From positions 1,197,680 through 1,261,679 of the forward strand of contig VZRR01012752.1 of the NCBI GenBank assembly GCA_013398015.1: 64,000 nucleotides of DNA. The letters are read 5' to 3'. A program made the position numbers and the translations under genes. This DNA comes from Oreocharis arfaki (Eukaryota; Chordata; Aves; Passeriformes; Paramythiidae). The notes beneath the pieces are model-generated. The model saw nothing but the letters and a program-made list of their open reading frames with translations, did no database searches and was not told where the DNA came from. Position 1 is the first letter of the stretch; the number at the start of each line of letters is the position of its first letter. Shown here piece by piece: positions 38,330 to 50,534 of the stretch.

Positions 38330-38460
38330 TCCAGTTATCCTTTTTAATTTGCATGCAGAATTAATTACCTGTCCTTCCACACAGATGGCTTCAGAATAAA
38401 AATACAGTACTCGACTTTCATTTAAAGCTCCTTTTATACCAAAGCAGTGGCTGGCAAGAC
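38330..38460. promoter_or_regulatory. Possible regulatory element: octamer plus TAATTA
   Basis: A perfect octamer ATTTGCAT (38347-38354) lies 7 bp from a TAATTA homeodomain core (38362-38367), right beside the GC-rich patch. POU and homeodomain factors bind such pairs. Conservation is not visible from one sequence, so this is inference. Confidence 0.22.
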
Positions 38461-41400
38461 CCCATATAACAAACCTTGACAGTCAAATAATATCAGCTAA
38501 GGTTCCAGCTAGAGAAACTGAATTGGAAAAATCGATTTTGAAACTGTCCTCCAAAAGCTACATCTCAAGGTTACGGCCAGCCTGTGTATGTGGAACAGAA
38601 CAGGGGGCATGAAACCCAGCTCCCTGGGGTATGATCTTCTGTCATGCTCATAAACAGGCAGAGAGATGGATGAATAAGCCACACTGTTTTACATTTAAAT
38701 ATATAAAACCACACTTTTTTGCTTAAGTCATTTCACCTAATTCTTCATTTCATCTGTTTCTAGTTTCATATTACAGAACAGATCACTGGGGTTTTTTTGT
38801 TAAAGCAACCATGATATTCCATTAAAATATTGGCAGTGTGAGGCTCTGACTTTCGTACAAAAATAAATGCATTTTATATAACCTACCAAGTGTACTGACT
38901 TTGTTGCTTTTGCCCTTACCACTAACCTTAGCACATAAAGGCTGTAAAGTGTTTGAAGTGTACAGCAGACATTCACCAGCTTCAGAGAAGGGCTGCCTTT
39001 TCTTGAAGGAATCACAGGAGAGCCATTCAAACATATTGCTCTTCAATATTAATGGCACCTTCCCACTTTGAACACTGTAAAAAAATCAATTTGGTCACTT
39101 GAGGGATGAGAAGTCATTTCCATTCACTCAAGTTATTTATGGATTTAAATCCCTCATGCCCTAATGGAAGAACATTCCTACCATTATTAGCATTACAGAA
39201 ACACAGGCACTGAAAGAGAGTACTAGGCACTTTATTCATATCTTTCTTACAATGAAGGAACATGAGCGAACCCTTGATTTGAGTCTTTGTACCTACAAAG
39301 GCCATCGGCTTTGACAAGTGGAGAAGAAACATCTTTTTAATCTCACAACTGACAGCTCTTCATTTTTTTTATGAGAAGAAATTTAATCTCTGCTTTTTGT
39401 CTAATTATTAATTTTTGCAATTCACCTCTTCTTGGACAATGTCCAGTTATGACAACTTTTATTATTAGTTAATTTTTAAAGAGTACTGAAAACATTGTCT
39501 TCACTGAAGGTGAAAAGTATTTCTTCTAAAACAAACTGTTTCATTAACCATACGACAAACATTTGGGAACATTTCAACTAGTCTTACATCTTATTAAAGC
39601 AACTGTGAGTTTGTCTCTTTTAACCTATTCTTAGAAGCCACCTAACAGAACCCTGTTCAGTTTTAATATCTTCCAGTTCCAGAACATACTGAGGAAGGAC
39701 AGAAGCCCAAGCTTTAGAATATCAGATTTAGGCTTCAGGCCTAAGATACAAGGTGGGCAAATAATTAAAGCATGGGAAGCTACAGTGTCTGGGAGGGATA
39801 TATGAGCCAAGGGAAAGAGATGAGAGAAGGGATTAATTTTCAAATGGCAAAAAAAGAAAAGAAATTAAACAGGGCAGAGATTTACAAGAAATCTTGTTCC
39901 AAATGCCAGAAACTGAAGAAGAAAGCTTTTCCCTTGACAATTGTGAGCTTATTTTGTGGGACAGAAAACAAGTCAGTGCAAAGTTAAGAATGGACCTAGA
40001 GAGAGGAAGAGAGAGAAGACAAAAATCGATGACATAACTTGACAAGGGAATATTGAAATAATACAAAAAACTTCCTGTGACTGCAAGGAATTTTTAACAT
40101 GCAGCTTTGCAATAACCTTGGGAGGGAGAGATGGAGGGAAGGATAATGATTCAGCATAGAAAAAGTTTAGATAGCTGTGTAAAAGAAAAAGTGGCATCAC
40201 CTACTGAAGGAGAATATGTGACAAAAAGCAGCGTTTTGCCCATCCTGCACACCCACTGAGAAGTTCCAGACATTGAGTATCTCAGATCAGATTCCTGCAG
40301 GAAACAAGCCATGACTTGATGCCTGGATGACCTCATGATGACCTGATTTGAAGCAATACCGACAGTTTTAGTCAAGAGCAGTGTCCAGACCTCAGAGTGC
40401 CATTGTAACTACCCCATCTCAAGAATTTGTGTTTCTTAGGAAGAATTATCCTCTTTCCTGTAAAGAGGAAAAGATGTGGCTGATAACCTTGCAGAACCCC
40501 ACAAAGGGCTTCCACATCACAAAGGAACACAAGCCACAGGACTTTTTCCCGGACTTAATACTTACATGACAAATGTCTGGACTGCACGTAACTTCTATCT
40601 GCTGCCTCTGATCACAGGACTTGCCTCTTAATTCCTTCTAACTCCCTTGTGGCTTCAGTTCAAAGCTTTTCTAAGCATTGCAAAGGCAAAGACAGAGAGA
40701 GGAAGCCAGCGTGCATACCTTATCAGCACAGACTATTCTCTCTGCTATCACATATTCACACAGTAAAGTGAAAATTAGTCCAAGAATCAATGTTTGATCA
40801 ATTCTGCCAAGCAGACTAATTCAGCCTCAAGTAACTCAACGTAATAAGATTTCTTTTTTCCTCCAGAAAATGAGTGACTGCAATAGCTTATTTTCCAGAG
40901 TGCAACAGATGAAAATGTACTTCCATGTTTCAGCTAATTTCACCCGTACATCAAAATACAATGATTTTAAAATTACATGAATGCCACCTCATTTCAGTTG
41001 TACATCAGAAAGGGCACAGGTTAAAAAGTACGCTTATACTTCAGATAACTTTAATTTTTCAAACTTTGACTCTTCCTTCTTTGAGGCAAAGGCATCAAAC
41101 GTAACTCTGAGGACTGGAGAACCTGTGGCATGACACTGGCGATATCAAGGATCTTCTCCAGTGTAAATGATTCTGTGGTATCTGTCTCGTATTCAATAGC
41201 TGCGTCTCGACTTCACTGACCTCATCTGAGCTTATGTGATATGCCTATATAAGCAAGATGATAGAACAAAAATTTTTCTACTTCATACAACTATTACTTG
41301 CAGTTCTAAAGCCTTTAAAGTGTGCTTCACTTGGCTCAGTAATTAAGAAAATACATTTGTTTTACTTACCCTTGGATCTGTTATTTCTGAAGATCAAAAG

Positions 41401-42970
41401 ATCATGTTGTGCTTCTTTGAAGACAGAACGTGTTTGATAGCATTTAAGTAGTATGATTCATAAGATTCCAAGCAAAGTTCTTATATCTTAACTAGCTCAG
41501 AGTGGGACTCGTATAATATGCACAGACGTATCGAACAGTGTCTCTGGCTCATCACTGAAGCAATTTCCCCAAAGGGCTGATGGCAGCTTTTCTCACAGTC
41601 CGGGCACATACACATTCTCTCCTCTACCCAGGTAACTGTTTTAGCAAGACCTGTTGGAGGGTACTGTATGAGAGAGAGCTGCCTTCAGCCCTGTGGATCA
41701 GACTCGGCCAAAGACACAGGTTGCCCCTCTACACGCGAACTGTACAAAGCCTCATCGCTTGGGGAAACCAGGGGTGACACTGACAAGCCTGCAGGGGTCT
41801 GAGCAAGCACAGCCATGGGACAGGCCATTATGCAGACATAGACAAGAGGAAACACCATTTACCTGTCAATACCACCAGCCATGGGCAAAAATAATGGCGT
41901 GGTTGTTGGAGGTTTTTTCACATCCATGACTATACTCAGGACATCTTAGACAAAGTAAATCCCAATGCAGAGCTGACGTGGTGAGACTGCTGGAGTAAGG
42001 TGAGAACTGGACCTCTCTACCTGTTCAGAAGAAGGGAAGTTTAATGGGGCAAGTCACCCTCACACAGGTGAAGCTTCCCTCCCTGGTGGGAATACCGGTT
42101 CCTCTAGCTAGCCTAAATATTTCTATAGCCAGCCAGAAATATTTCTGGAGCTGCCAGGTCACAGCTGAAGAAAAGGTGATGGCCTGAGATATAAATCCAT
42201 TTCAAGTGCACAAGGTAACACCATGAGACAGGAACTACTTTTGGTTATTCCCAAGGAGACCTCAATAAGAAGGAGTGACCCAAAGGTGAATGGCTCTGCA
42301 GGTGATCAGTGCCCCTGCATCTTGCTGTCCATTTTCTAAGGCTCCCACTTCTTTAATGGTGATTAAAGGTTACTCTTTTCTCAACTTTATGATTAAATGT
42401 TTTATCTAAGAAATTAATATGCAAAATTGGAACTTACTTAAGCTCATTCCTTGGGGGTATATGTAATTATGCAGATAGGAACAGAACATAACTTACATAT
42501 TTTGCATTTCCGCAGAAAAACATGGACTGAGAGCCAAATTTTCATTGTTGTTCTAGCAACTGACTACTTTTAAGAATCTGGTCTAAAATATGTACATTTT
42601 TTCCCCTAAGCAAAATTTTGAAGTTCCAGTTAAACCAATTTTAATAGAAAATTAAATTATGCTATTTAAAAGATTGACTGCAGGTAGTTCTGTGCACTTT
42701 TTTTTTCTAGTTGTCAGTTAACTATTGCAACAGCACACCCCAAGGAGTGTGTTCATATGAGATAAAACTTCTGTCAGGTCACTGACAATTGGTTCACGAA
42801 CCACCTTTGAGGTCTGGGTTATCTCAGCATAGCATGCAATTTCAAGGAATCTTACTGCTTAATTCTAATTCATTTTTTACCTAGAGATCATTTTCTCAAA
42901 CATTAAGGTTTAAATTCGAAAGCCTTACATATTACAAAATACAAAAACACTGCCAAGGCAATTCCAAGGC

Positions 42971-43318
42971 CATAGAACCATAGAATATCCTGAGCTGGAA
43001 GGTAAAATCAAGGACCACTGAATCCAACTCCTGGCCCCGCACAGGACACCCCAAGAGGCACACCATGTGCCCAAAAGCATTCCAAAGCACTTCTTGAACT
43101 CTGTCAGGCTGGTGCTGTGTCCGCTTTCTCAGGGAGCCTGTTCTAGTGCCCAACCACTCACTGGGTCAGGAACCTTTTCCTGATATCCAACCTAAACCTC
43201 CCGACTCAGCTTCAGGCCAGTCCCTTGGGTCCTGTTACTGGGCACTACAGAGATCAGTACCTGCCCCTCCTCTTCCCCTCACAAGGAAGCTGTAACTGCA
43301 ATGAGGTGTGCCCTCAGG
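42971..43318 (-). mobile_element. CR1 LINE fragment, 3' part
   Basis: Reverse-oriented CR1. CATAGAACCATAGAATATCC at the left is the tail, then GAGCTGGAAGG, CCAACTCCTGGCCCCGCACA, AGGGAGCCTGTTCTAGTGCC, AACCTTTTCCTGATATCCA and, at the right, AACTGCAATGAGGTGTGCCC. The wording of the first 100 bp differs from the copy at 33691, so it belongs to another CR1 subfamily. No coding part remains. Confidence 0.93.
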
Positions 43319-46300
43319 ATGGTCACAGTATTAAAATACCAGTGAGCCGGAGTTTTGTTCTGTCTTCCTCACATACCCACCAAAAATTATCTAGAGTCAG
43401 AACTAATGTAAAAGTGCAAAAATAGGTTACCTTTAGATTAGTAACTGTGGCTGTTCTGAGCTTCTGAATTAAGAATAATATTCAAAAATGTGCAGGGGAA
43501 AATCTGCAGAAGAAAAATCCAAAGTTAGAGATGTTTATGGGAGAAAATAACTTCTATAAAATGCAGTCATTTTGGGGCTCTCAACATCAGAAGCAGCATA
43601 AAATGCCATATAATTAATTTCTTAATATCTTTTAAGTGCTACTTTTGTATCAATAAATGACACCTTTTGCTCACATTATGGATGTGAGGTGTGGTTTCCA
43701 TGAACTGTCCTGGATTCAGAGAGTTGGAGGGAAGAGCAACTCTTATCACTGGCAAAACAATAGTCACCAATTCAAGATGTATGATTAGCATCTTGTGAGA
43801 CTAAGCAGGCCAGAAAGTCAGCTTGCAAAGTCAGGTGAGGAGAGGTTACCTACTGGAACCCACACCGGAAAAGACAACATTTCTTTCTTTTCCGCATAAA
43901 TGAGGAAGGCAGAGAAACTGTTTCTGCAGTCTTCCACTGCCTGCCCAGCAGTTCTAAAGAACAAAGACATAGGTACTAAAGTGTATTAATGATCCTAAAA
44001 ATATAAAGATTAAAAAAAGCGAAACAACCCAAACCTGTTATTAAACCTTTCCTTGAGACAGCACAGTATTTTTCTGAAGTGTGAAGAACTGCAAAAGTCA
44101 GTGTGTTGGGCAGGTAGGAGGAAGAACGCAGGTTCCACCAAGGCAGGCAGCAGCACTGATGAATGTGGTGGGAGGTGTGGGCACAGCTCCGCCACACTCC
44201 ACAGGAGATGGCTGAAGTGCTGCCACAGCCTGTGAACAAAAGCTTTTCCCTCCTTAGAACATCACTGACTCAGGACAACATGCTCAAGTATAGTTTTTCA
44301 GCTCAAGTATAATTTTCCAAACTAATCAGGATCTGAGGTCTAAAATGCCAAGTCCCTCTCAGCTCTGCTGGGCGTTAGAAATATACTGAGTAATTAAGGG
44401 GAGGAATATTCTTTTCACTTTCCCTCTCCTCCATCAGAGATACACAACAGTCAATAAACCACATGCTCTCACCTCTGTGAAATGAACAGAGCAGCCTGGC
44501 TCTGGGAAGGCCTATTTTGAGTCAGACTACGTCTGTTCCCCAGGTGCATTGCACTGGATGATCAACTGTAAATGGTTGTATGAAGCTGAGGTACCCTGAT
44601 GCCTCACAGAGCTCTTAGAGAACTCCAGAGGCTTGCCTTCTAGCAGAGTAATTAAATTAAACTTCTCAGAAACTATGAGCAAGGATGGACTATGAGAGTA
44701 AAGAGAAATGGGTCACTCTAATCAGTGGCAGGTGGCTTTTAATACTTTCAGAAGGCAGAGTTACAAAAATAAGAGAAGATCAGAGACAGAAACTGGGGAA
44801 TCACATCCAGTCTTCAGAGATGACAGCAGAGAGATAAAAGATCATGCTAGTGAGGAGAGAATAGAGCCATCCAAGTTACCCAGGAGGAAAGATTCTTAGG
44901 AATGTGGAGCTCCTCAGTCTTGAGAACAAGCCACAATATATCCTAAGGATATCAACGGAAGACATGAAAAGAGCTGAAGGACAGAAAGTACCCTAAAACA
45001 ATGACGAAATGTTGCTATTTATTCTGTGCATTGCCACCTCATTCAGCAGAAAAAAATTAATGTCTTTTAGGACCGCTGCTATTTATATCCTCTGTTTCAC
45101 TTTACTGTTTCGTTTATTATCTGTAGAAAAATTGTCACGTTGGTTATTGTCCCCCATGCCCTTTTCTTGTTTCCCTACTTTTTCTGCAGCAATTACATCA
45201 TCAATACTACCTATGATGCTAATGAAAGAGAAGGAAAATGCTTCTGGGATCACTGTGGATATTTAAGATTAGATGTGGAAGTTAAGCTTCCTGTAGCGTC
45301 AACAGAAAGAAATCGGTGCCTTGAGGGAGTCATTCATCTCCTCTTAAGGTGTGAGGCACAGGAGATAACACCTTTTGGAGATGCCTTTCTCCCTCCATGG
45401 ACTGTAGGGAGTCCAAACTCAGCTGGTTTTGACAAGACATTTGAGTTTTAGATCAAATGAATGAATTTTCCCTTGATACTGCAAAAGCTTTACTGACTAA
45501 TGAAAAAAAAATGTAAGAAGGCCTGTATATTGTGCCTACATACAGATTTATTATGTGTTAGAGGCATATTTGTACTGAAGCTTAGATTTTGGAGGATCTT
45601 TGGTCCATATAAAAATCTCAGTAGGGCCAAAGACCTCTTGGCGCACACGGTAGGAAAAAAATATGCAGTGTCCAGGAAGAAAGATCATTGAACATGGCTG
45701 AGAAAAACATTTACCAGCTACCCTTGGGAAACTGGCTTGTCAAGACCTTGCTGAAGGGTTCAGTGATACGTGGAATATCATTTCAGAGGCATGGTCTGGC
45801 TTATCATCCAATGCTGCTTGTATTCATTTCCTCTCAGAGACCTGGTTTGCCACAGAGGATCTGTTTCTCCAGTGACTTTTCCAAGACCAAAACTCACTGC
45901 TGCTTACCACGAGGGTAAGACTGAGCCTGTATGCTTGTGTGGCTACCAGACACTGCAAATATGCCTCTGGACTCTCAGATTTGGTCCTCATAAGGACTGC
46001 TAGCCCCTGTTGACAAAAATTATAATGTTACTGGCCTAAGAAACAGAAGATAAATGGATAATTGTGGGCTTTTCATATTAGCAGATAATAAACACAAAAT
46101 TTAAACTGGTATTTTGTATGGAAACTCCAAGTCATTTGATAAAAAAAATAAATTAAAGCATGAGTAGTGAGTTTAAATGTAATCAAAAGGCAAGGGAGGG
46201 GACTTAGCTACTGCACTCCTCCTGGGAGTACAGATAAGAACATATTTCTTTACTGTTCAAGTAGGATTAAAATCCAAGAAGATGCTTTCTGTAAAATCCC

Positions 46301-49300
46301 AAAGTCAATAAAATAATCATTGGCCTGTGTATATGAGGTGAATTACTTGGACAAATAGACAAAATGTCCCAAAGCAAGTGAAAAATTACAAAGTTGTCAG
46401 AATTTTTGATTATTAAAAAAGAACGCATGTTGATGTTCTTTTATCTGTGAATAAATTCTGCAGTAAATGCAAAAGAATTCTGAAAGATCTTGTTATATAA
46501 ATGGATTGCACACTGACTCTGTCCTGATGGATGGAAGAGTTCTAGCATATAAAGGGTAGACATGGCTTTTGTTTTATTTTTGCTCAAAAACACCATACTA
46601 CCCCTCTAACCTCCTTAAAATCCTTACAACTTCAAAATAAATGAAACCAGGATTTCAGAAACAAATGTATGTATTTAAAATATATTTATCTACTGCAGCA
46701 ATTTTTACCTAAATAGAATCATCTGTATCATTTGATACGGAAAATTTCCTCATGTAAAATAGGAATGAGAAGGGAAGAAGAATAAAAGACTTCAGTAGGA
46801 CTGTGAGCTGTAAACCTTTAGATTTCAAACACATACATAAGAAAACAAGACTGGATATAAAGATAGCATTAAAATCTTATAGTTAAAACTAACCCAATTT
46901 ATTTCTAGATCTGTATTAAACACAAATCACAAGAGAAGCACACTTGCCTTCCAGAAAATCAGATGATCCAAGCATTATTTCAATCCCAAAGGTGGTACCC
47001 ATAAGATGGCCACTCTCCCTGTGGAGCCTATATAAAGCAATATCCATATAGAGCAAAATAGTTCATTACTCACAGTTTTCATTAATAAGCTTATTTCCTG
47101 ACTTTACCTGACATCACAAAAAACATTCTGTTTCAGGTACCTGATGCCTGGACTAGTTAAACTGTGTATATTATTAGACTGCTTAAAGAAAAGAGGGCAG
47201 AAGATAGTTGCCTTTATTTCCATTTCTGTTTTTCTCAGTCAAAAACTGAGCTTGATGAAATTAGTAAACAGAAAATACCGGGTTTAGTATAGTTTAAAAA
47301 GGAAGAGAACATTGGAAAATATTCTACAACAAACTTCAGCCTTTGAAAAAGAGAGCTATAAATGTCACAACCTTATATAAATCTTAGTGGCACATAAGCT
47401 GCTCAAAAATGAAATTCAGTAGCACATCTTCCTCAGCTGCACATGCCCATGGTAACAATCGATCCTGAAAGGTAGCAGTGGAACAAGGGAAGAACTTCAA
47501 GAGATTCACTGTTTTATGTTTCAGAGCCAGAAGCTCTGGAAAAAACTCAGGCCACCCTGTTGTTTTAACTCTTAGGCAGACAATAAATGAAGTGTGAGTC
47601 TATGCCCTTCCCAAATGCAGCGGTTAATGGAGTCCTTTCCCCATGGGAAGGCCTTACAATTGCTCTCCTATCAATGCTAATAGGAAACCCTGAAAGGACT
47701 TCCTTCTCTCAGAGCAGAGTGCCTCTGGGCTTCCACACAGGTCCATGAGTGTGATTCATCAGCATGTGCTGTGGCCAGGACTAATGGAGAGGGGGAGGAA
47801 AAAGAGAAAACTCAAGGATTCAAGATGCTCTCCCATAGTTCCTTGTCCATCAATCCTCATCTACTATCCATGAGCTGGCCACTAGCCCTCCAGCTCTGTC
47901 TTTGCCTGAGCCACAGAGAAATCCAGGGGCTTGTTACACTTTAGAAGAGCTTACATGCAAGGATAACAAAATCATTGCCCTCTGGAGTTGGAAAGGGTAA
48001 AAGAGAGATATAATTTTCTGAAATGGGATAAAATACGACACTCTTCCTGTTGTTGGACAGATTAAACTACTAACAGGTAGACCCCTTTTCCTGCTGGAAG
48101 ACAGGTTCAGAATTTCATGCCTGCAATGTCTAGAACCAGTATAAACTTACTAACTTTCATCCTCGTAGAGAAGCATGCTTGAAGAGATTGTTTCCCTCCT
48201 GATGATCATACAAGAATAAATATTTTATCTGAAGAGTAGAATAGCAATCTGGGATAAACTAGAAACGTTGGGTTTGCTTTCCTTTTGCAATATAGATGCA
48301 TCAGAAAGGATCAACCATCCTACTAACCCCTTCTTGCTGAGTAGATTTCAATGAAGTAGATTGTTGAATGTGAGCAACCAGAACTGCACATAGATGAAAT
48401 CACTGCAGCACTACGCGCGTTGCAGATATCTAGCTGTATGGACATTAAGATTTTTATATTTTTTGGCTTTTACATTTCAGAATATTTATTATAAAGGACA
48501 AGAAATGGAAATGGAAACAAAATAGGAGGCATGGGTCTTTTAGAGGTAATGAAGAAATGATAGAATTACTAGGTTTTTGTAGTAAAATTTTACATTTTTA
48601 AGTGTTCTCATTTTTCATAATTCTGCTAACTTTATCTTCTCAGGACACTAAATATGTAAAAGGAAATTTTGCCTTCTCTCCACACTTTAATAGAAGACTG
48701 ACTGACTCCCTAAAGCTTTCTTTTAAAAGTAATTTCAAACCATCTTACCTCCAAAACCAAACAGCAACCATCAAACTGACGATTAGCAAAGCCCAGTGTC
48801 ATCCTGTGTTCATTTCCAGTTGATTATTTGTCCTTTTCCTGGCCTGGTTAAACAAAAATCCTCATCCTGTAAGACAGAGGCTCCTTTAAGTATCACCAAG
48901 ACATCAGTGTCAGACAAATGCTGGGGAATGCAGTCTGATAGAGCCTGAGGAGCTAGAGAACAAGGAGCCATCAATGTACAGCTGAATGCCACGAAGCAAA
49001 ATCCTCCGAACAACAAAGATATTTTGCACCTCTGTCAGTATTTTTTCATTTCATGTATTTAATAGTGCACTCTCATCTCAGTAACCACAAAAGGAATTAT
49101 AATTTCGAAGGCTTTTCATGATCAGAGCAACTATTCTTTCCTTAGAAGTGTTAAATTATTACAACTGTCACTCTACTTTCACGTGCATTGAACTCATCGC
49201 TGTAACAGGCATTAATTTTACTCAATATTGAATTCACTGTCATTTCCACATCTCAGTCCAAAAGGAGGCTGTCAAAGTTATCCAAACTTATTCAAAGTTA

Positions 49301-50124
49301 TCTCAATTACTTGAGATAATAAATCACAGTGTTTAGTCCTAATGCCACTGAACTGGAAACCACAGAGGATATGTTGCAGAGCTGTCAAACAAGGCTCTGT
49401 ACATAAAAAAACACACTCACCCTTCTCTAAGCTGCTTCCAGCAAACTGTGCCTCCCTGTCCTCTGATATTCACAGAACAAAGTCACACAGCTCTTCTGAA
49501 ACAGAACACCTCTTCCAGTGTGTAGGACATCCAGCACGTACTTGAGATGCTAGTTCAAATGATGACTTCCTTTATCAATTTTAATAATTTTCTCCTTGTG
49601 GAATTCAGGTGTCTGCAGTGCAAGAGGCTATGTGTGAGCCAGGGCCACTGGAGCCAGTAGAATTTCAAGAAAAAGACAGCTAAGCAGACCGAGGTGTGAG
49701 ACAAATAACCTTTTCACTCTGATGGCAGCTTCGACTTCAGCTCCACTGAGTATAACAGGAGTTTTCACACTTGGAGTAAAAGCATGCACAGTGTGGAAAC
49801 CTGAATTTATGGGTCTAAATCTGGAGATGAGTTAGAACTTACTGACAGATGAAAAGGACATACAAAGAAGGTAACAAATTTATTTGGCTGAGATTTGTTG
49901 TCTACCTGTGAAAATGTAATTTCCTGACACTCAAGGACAAATATATGAGAGATAAAACTGAAAAAAAGAAAATTACTCATAGAAGTGAGGGAGAAAAAGG
50001 GCTGTGCAGTATCTATGAGGAGCTTATCAAAGAGAACAGAGCTGGGCTCTTCACAGTACTGCATACTGGGAGGATGAGATACAATCATCAGTTGAAAAAA
50101 AGGATACTCAAGCTGGCTATATAA
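43319..50124. other. Non-coding stretch, no firm feature
   Basis: No gene or element can be supported. A well-formed acceptor (TTCTGCTAACTTTATCTTCTCAG, ending at about 48643) opens a 60-codon frame to a stop near 48823, but the peptide is not recognisable. A perfect hairpin lies at 49298-49319. Confidence 0.4.
49298..49319. repeat. Perfect 9-bp inverted repeat
   Basis: TTATCTCAA (49298-49306) and TTGAGATAA (49311-49319) pair perfectly around TTAC. The left arm is part of a local direct repeat, TCAAAGTTATC, seen twice from about 49272. It carries a GATA-type core on the right arm. Confidence 0.8.
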
Positions 50125-50333
50125 ACTTTTGCACCATGAGGATAGTGAAGAGTGGAAGAGGTTGCTCAGAGTGATTGTGCCATTTCTGCCCTTAATGGTT
50201 TTCAAAAACAGGTGGAATAAAATTCTGAGCAGACAGCTGGGCCCTCATCGCTAACCACTGCATGCCAGAGGTTGGGCTAGACATCTCCTGAGCTACCCTG
50301 GCAGAGAAGTCTGTCATCTCCATTCTACTATGG
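50125..50333 (+). mobile_element. CR1 LINE fragment, 3' tail
   Basis: Plus-oriented CR1 3' piece: GAAGAGGTTGCTCAGAGTGA, then GGTTTTCAAAAACAGGTGGA, GAGGTTGGGCTAGACATCTC, and an end at CATTCTACTATGG. It is diverged from typical copies, suggesting some age. Non-coding. Confidence 0.88.
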
Positions 50334-50482
50334 AAATTTAGAATTCATTCTCTGCATTTTTTCTCCGCGGGAGAAAGGCTTCAGCTGAACAGTCTTGAAA
50401 ATCAAAAGTCCTAGAGTTATCTTCTCATTTTCTGCAATTTCCTCTTTTTCAACGGCAAAAAAATGTAGCCAGATTAGAGACA

Positions 50483-50534
50483 TGGAATCATTCAGGTTGG
50501 AAAAGACTTTTCAGATCACTGAGTTCAACTGTAA
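50483..50534 (-). mobile_element. CR1 LINE 3'-end scrap
   Basis: About 50 bp of reversed CR1 end: GGAATCATTCAGGTTGGAAA, then AGACTTTTCAGATCACTGAG and TTCAACTGT. It lies only about 150 bp from the plus-oriented CR1 tail and in opposite orientation, so two separate insertions are likely. Confidence 0.75.

Larger units (their letters stand above)
34061..42970. other. Non-coding stretch with scattered signals
   Basis: No gene is called. Noted inside: a 69-codon small frame with an optimal initiation context at 35753, a perfect hairpin at 36936-36961, a strong splice donor at 38004, a GC-rich patch at 38095-38310 and an octamer plus TAATTA pair at 38347-38367. A- and T-rich tracts occur at 36530-36605. 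Confidence 0.4.

Noticed and set aside
38085..38347. Overlapping 70-140 codon frames in the GC-rich patch
   Set aside because: Long frames are expected where GC content lowers stop-codon frequency; no family match on any strand.
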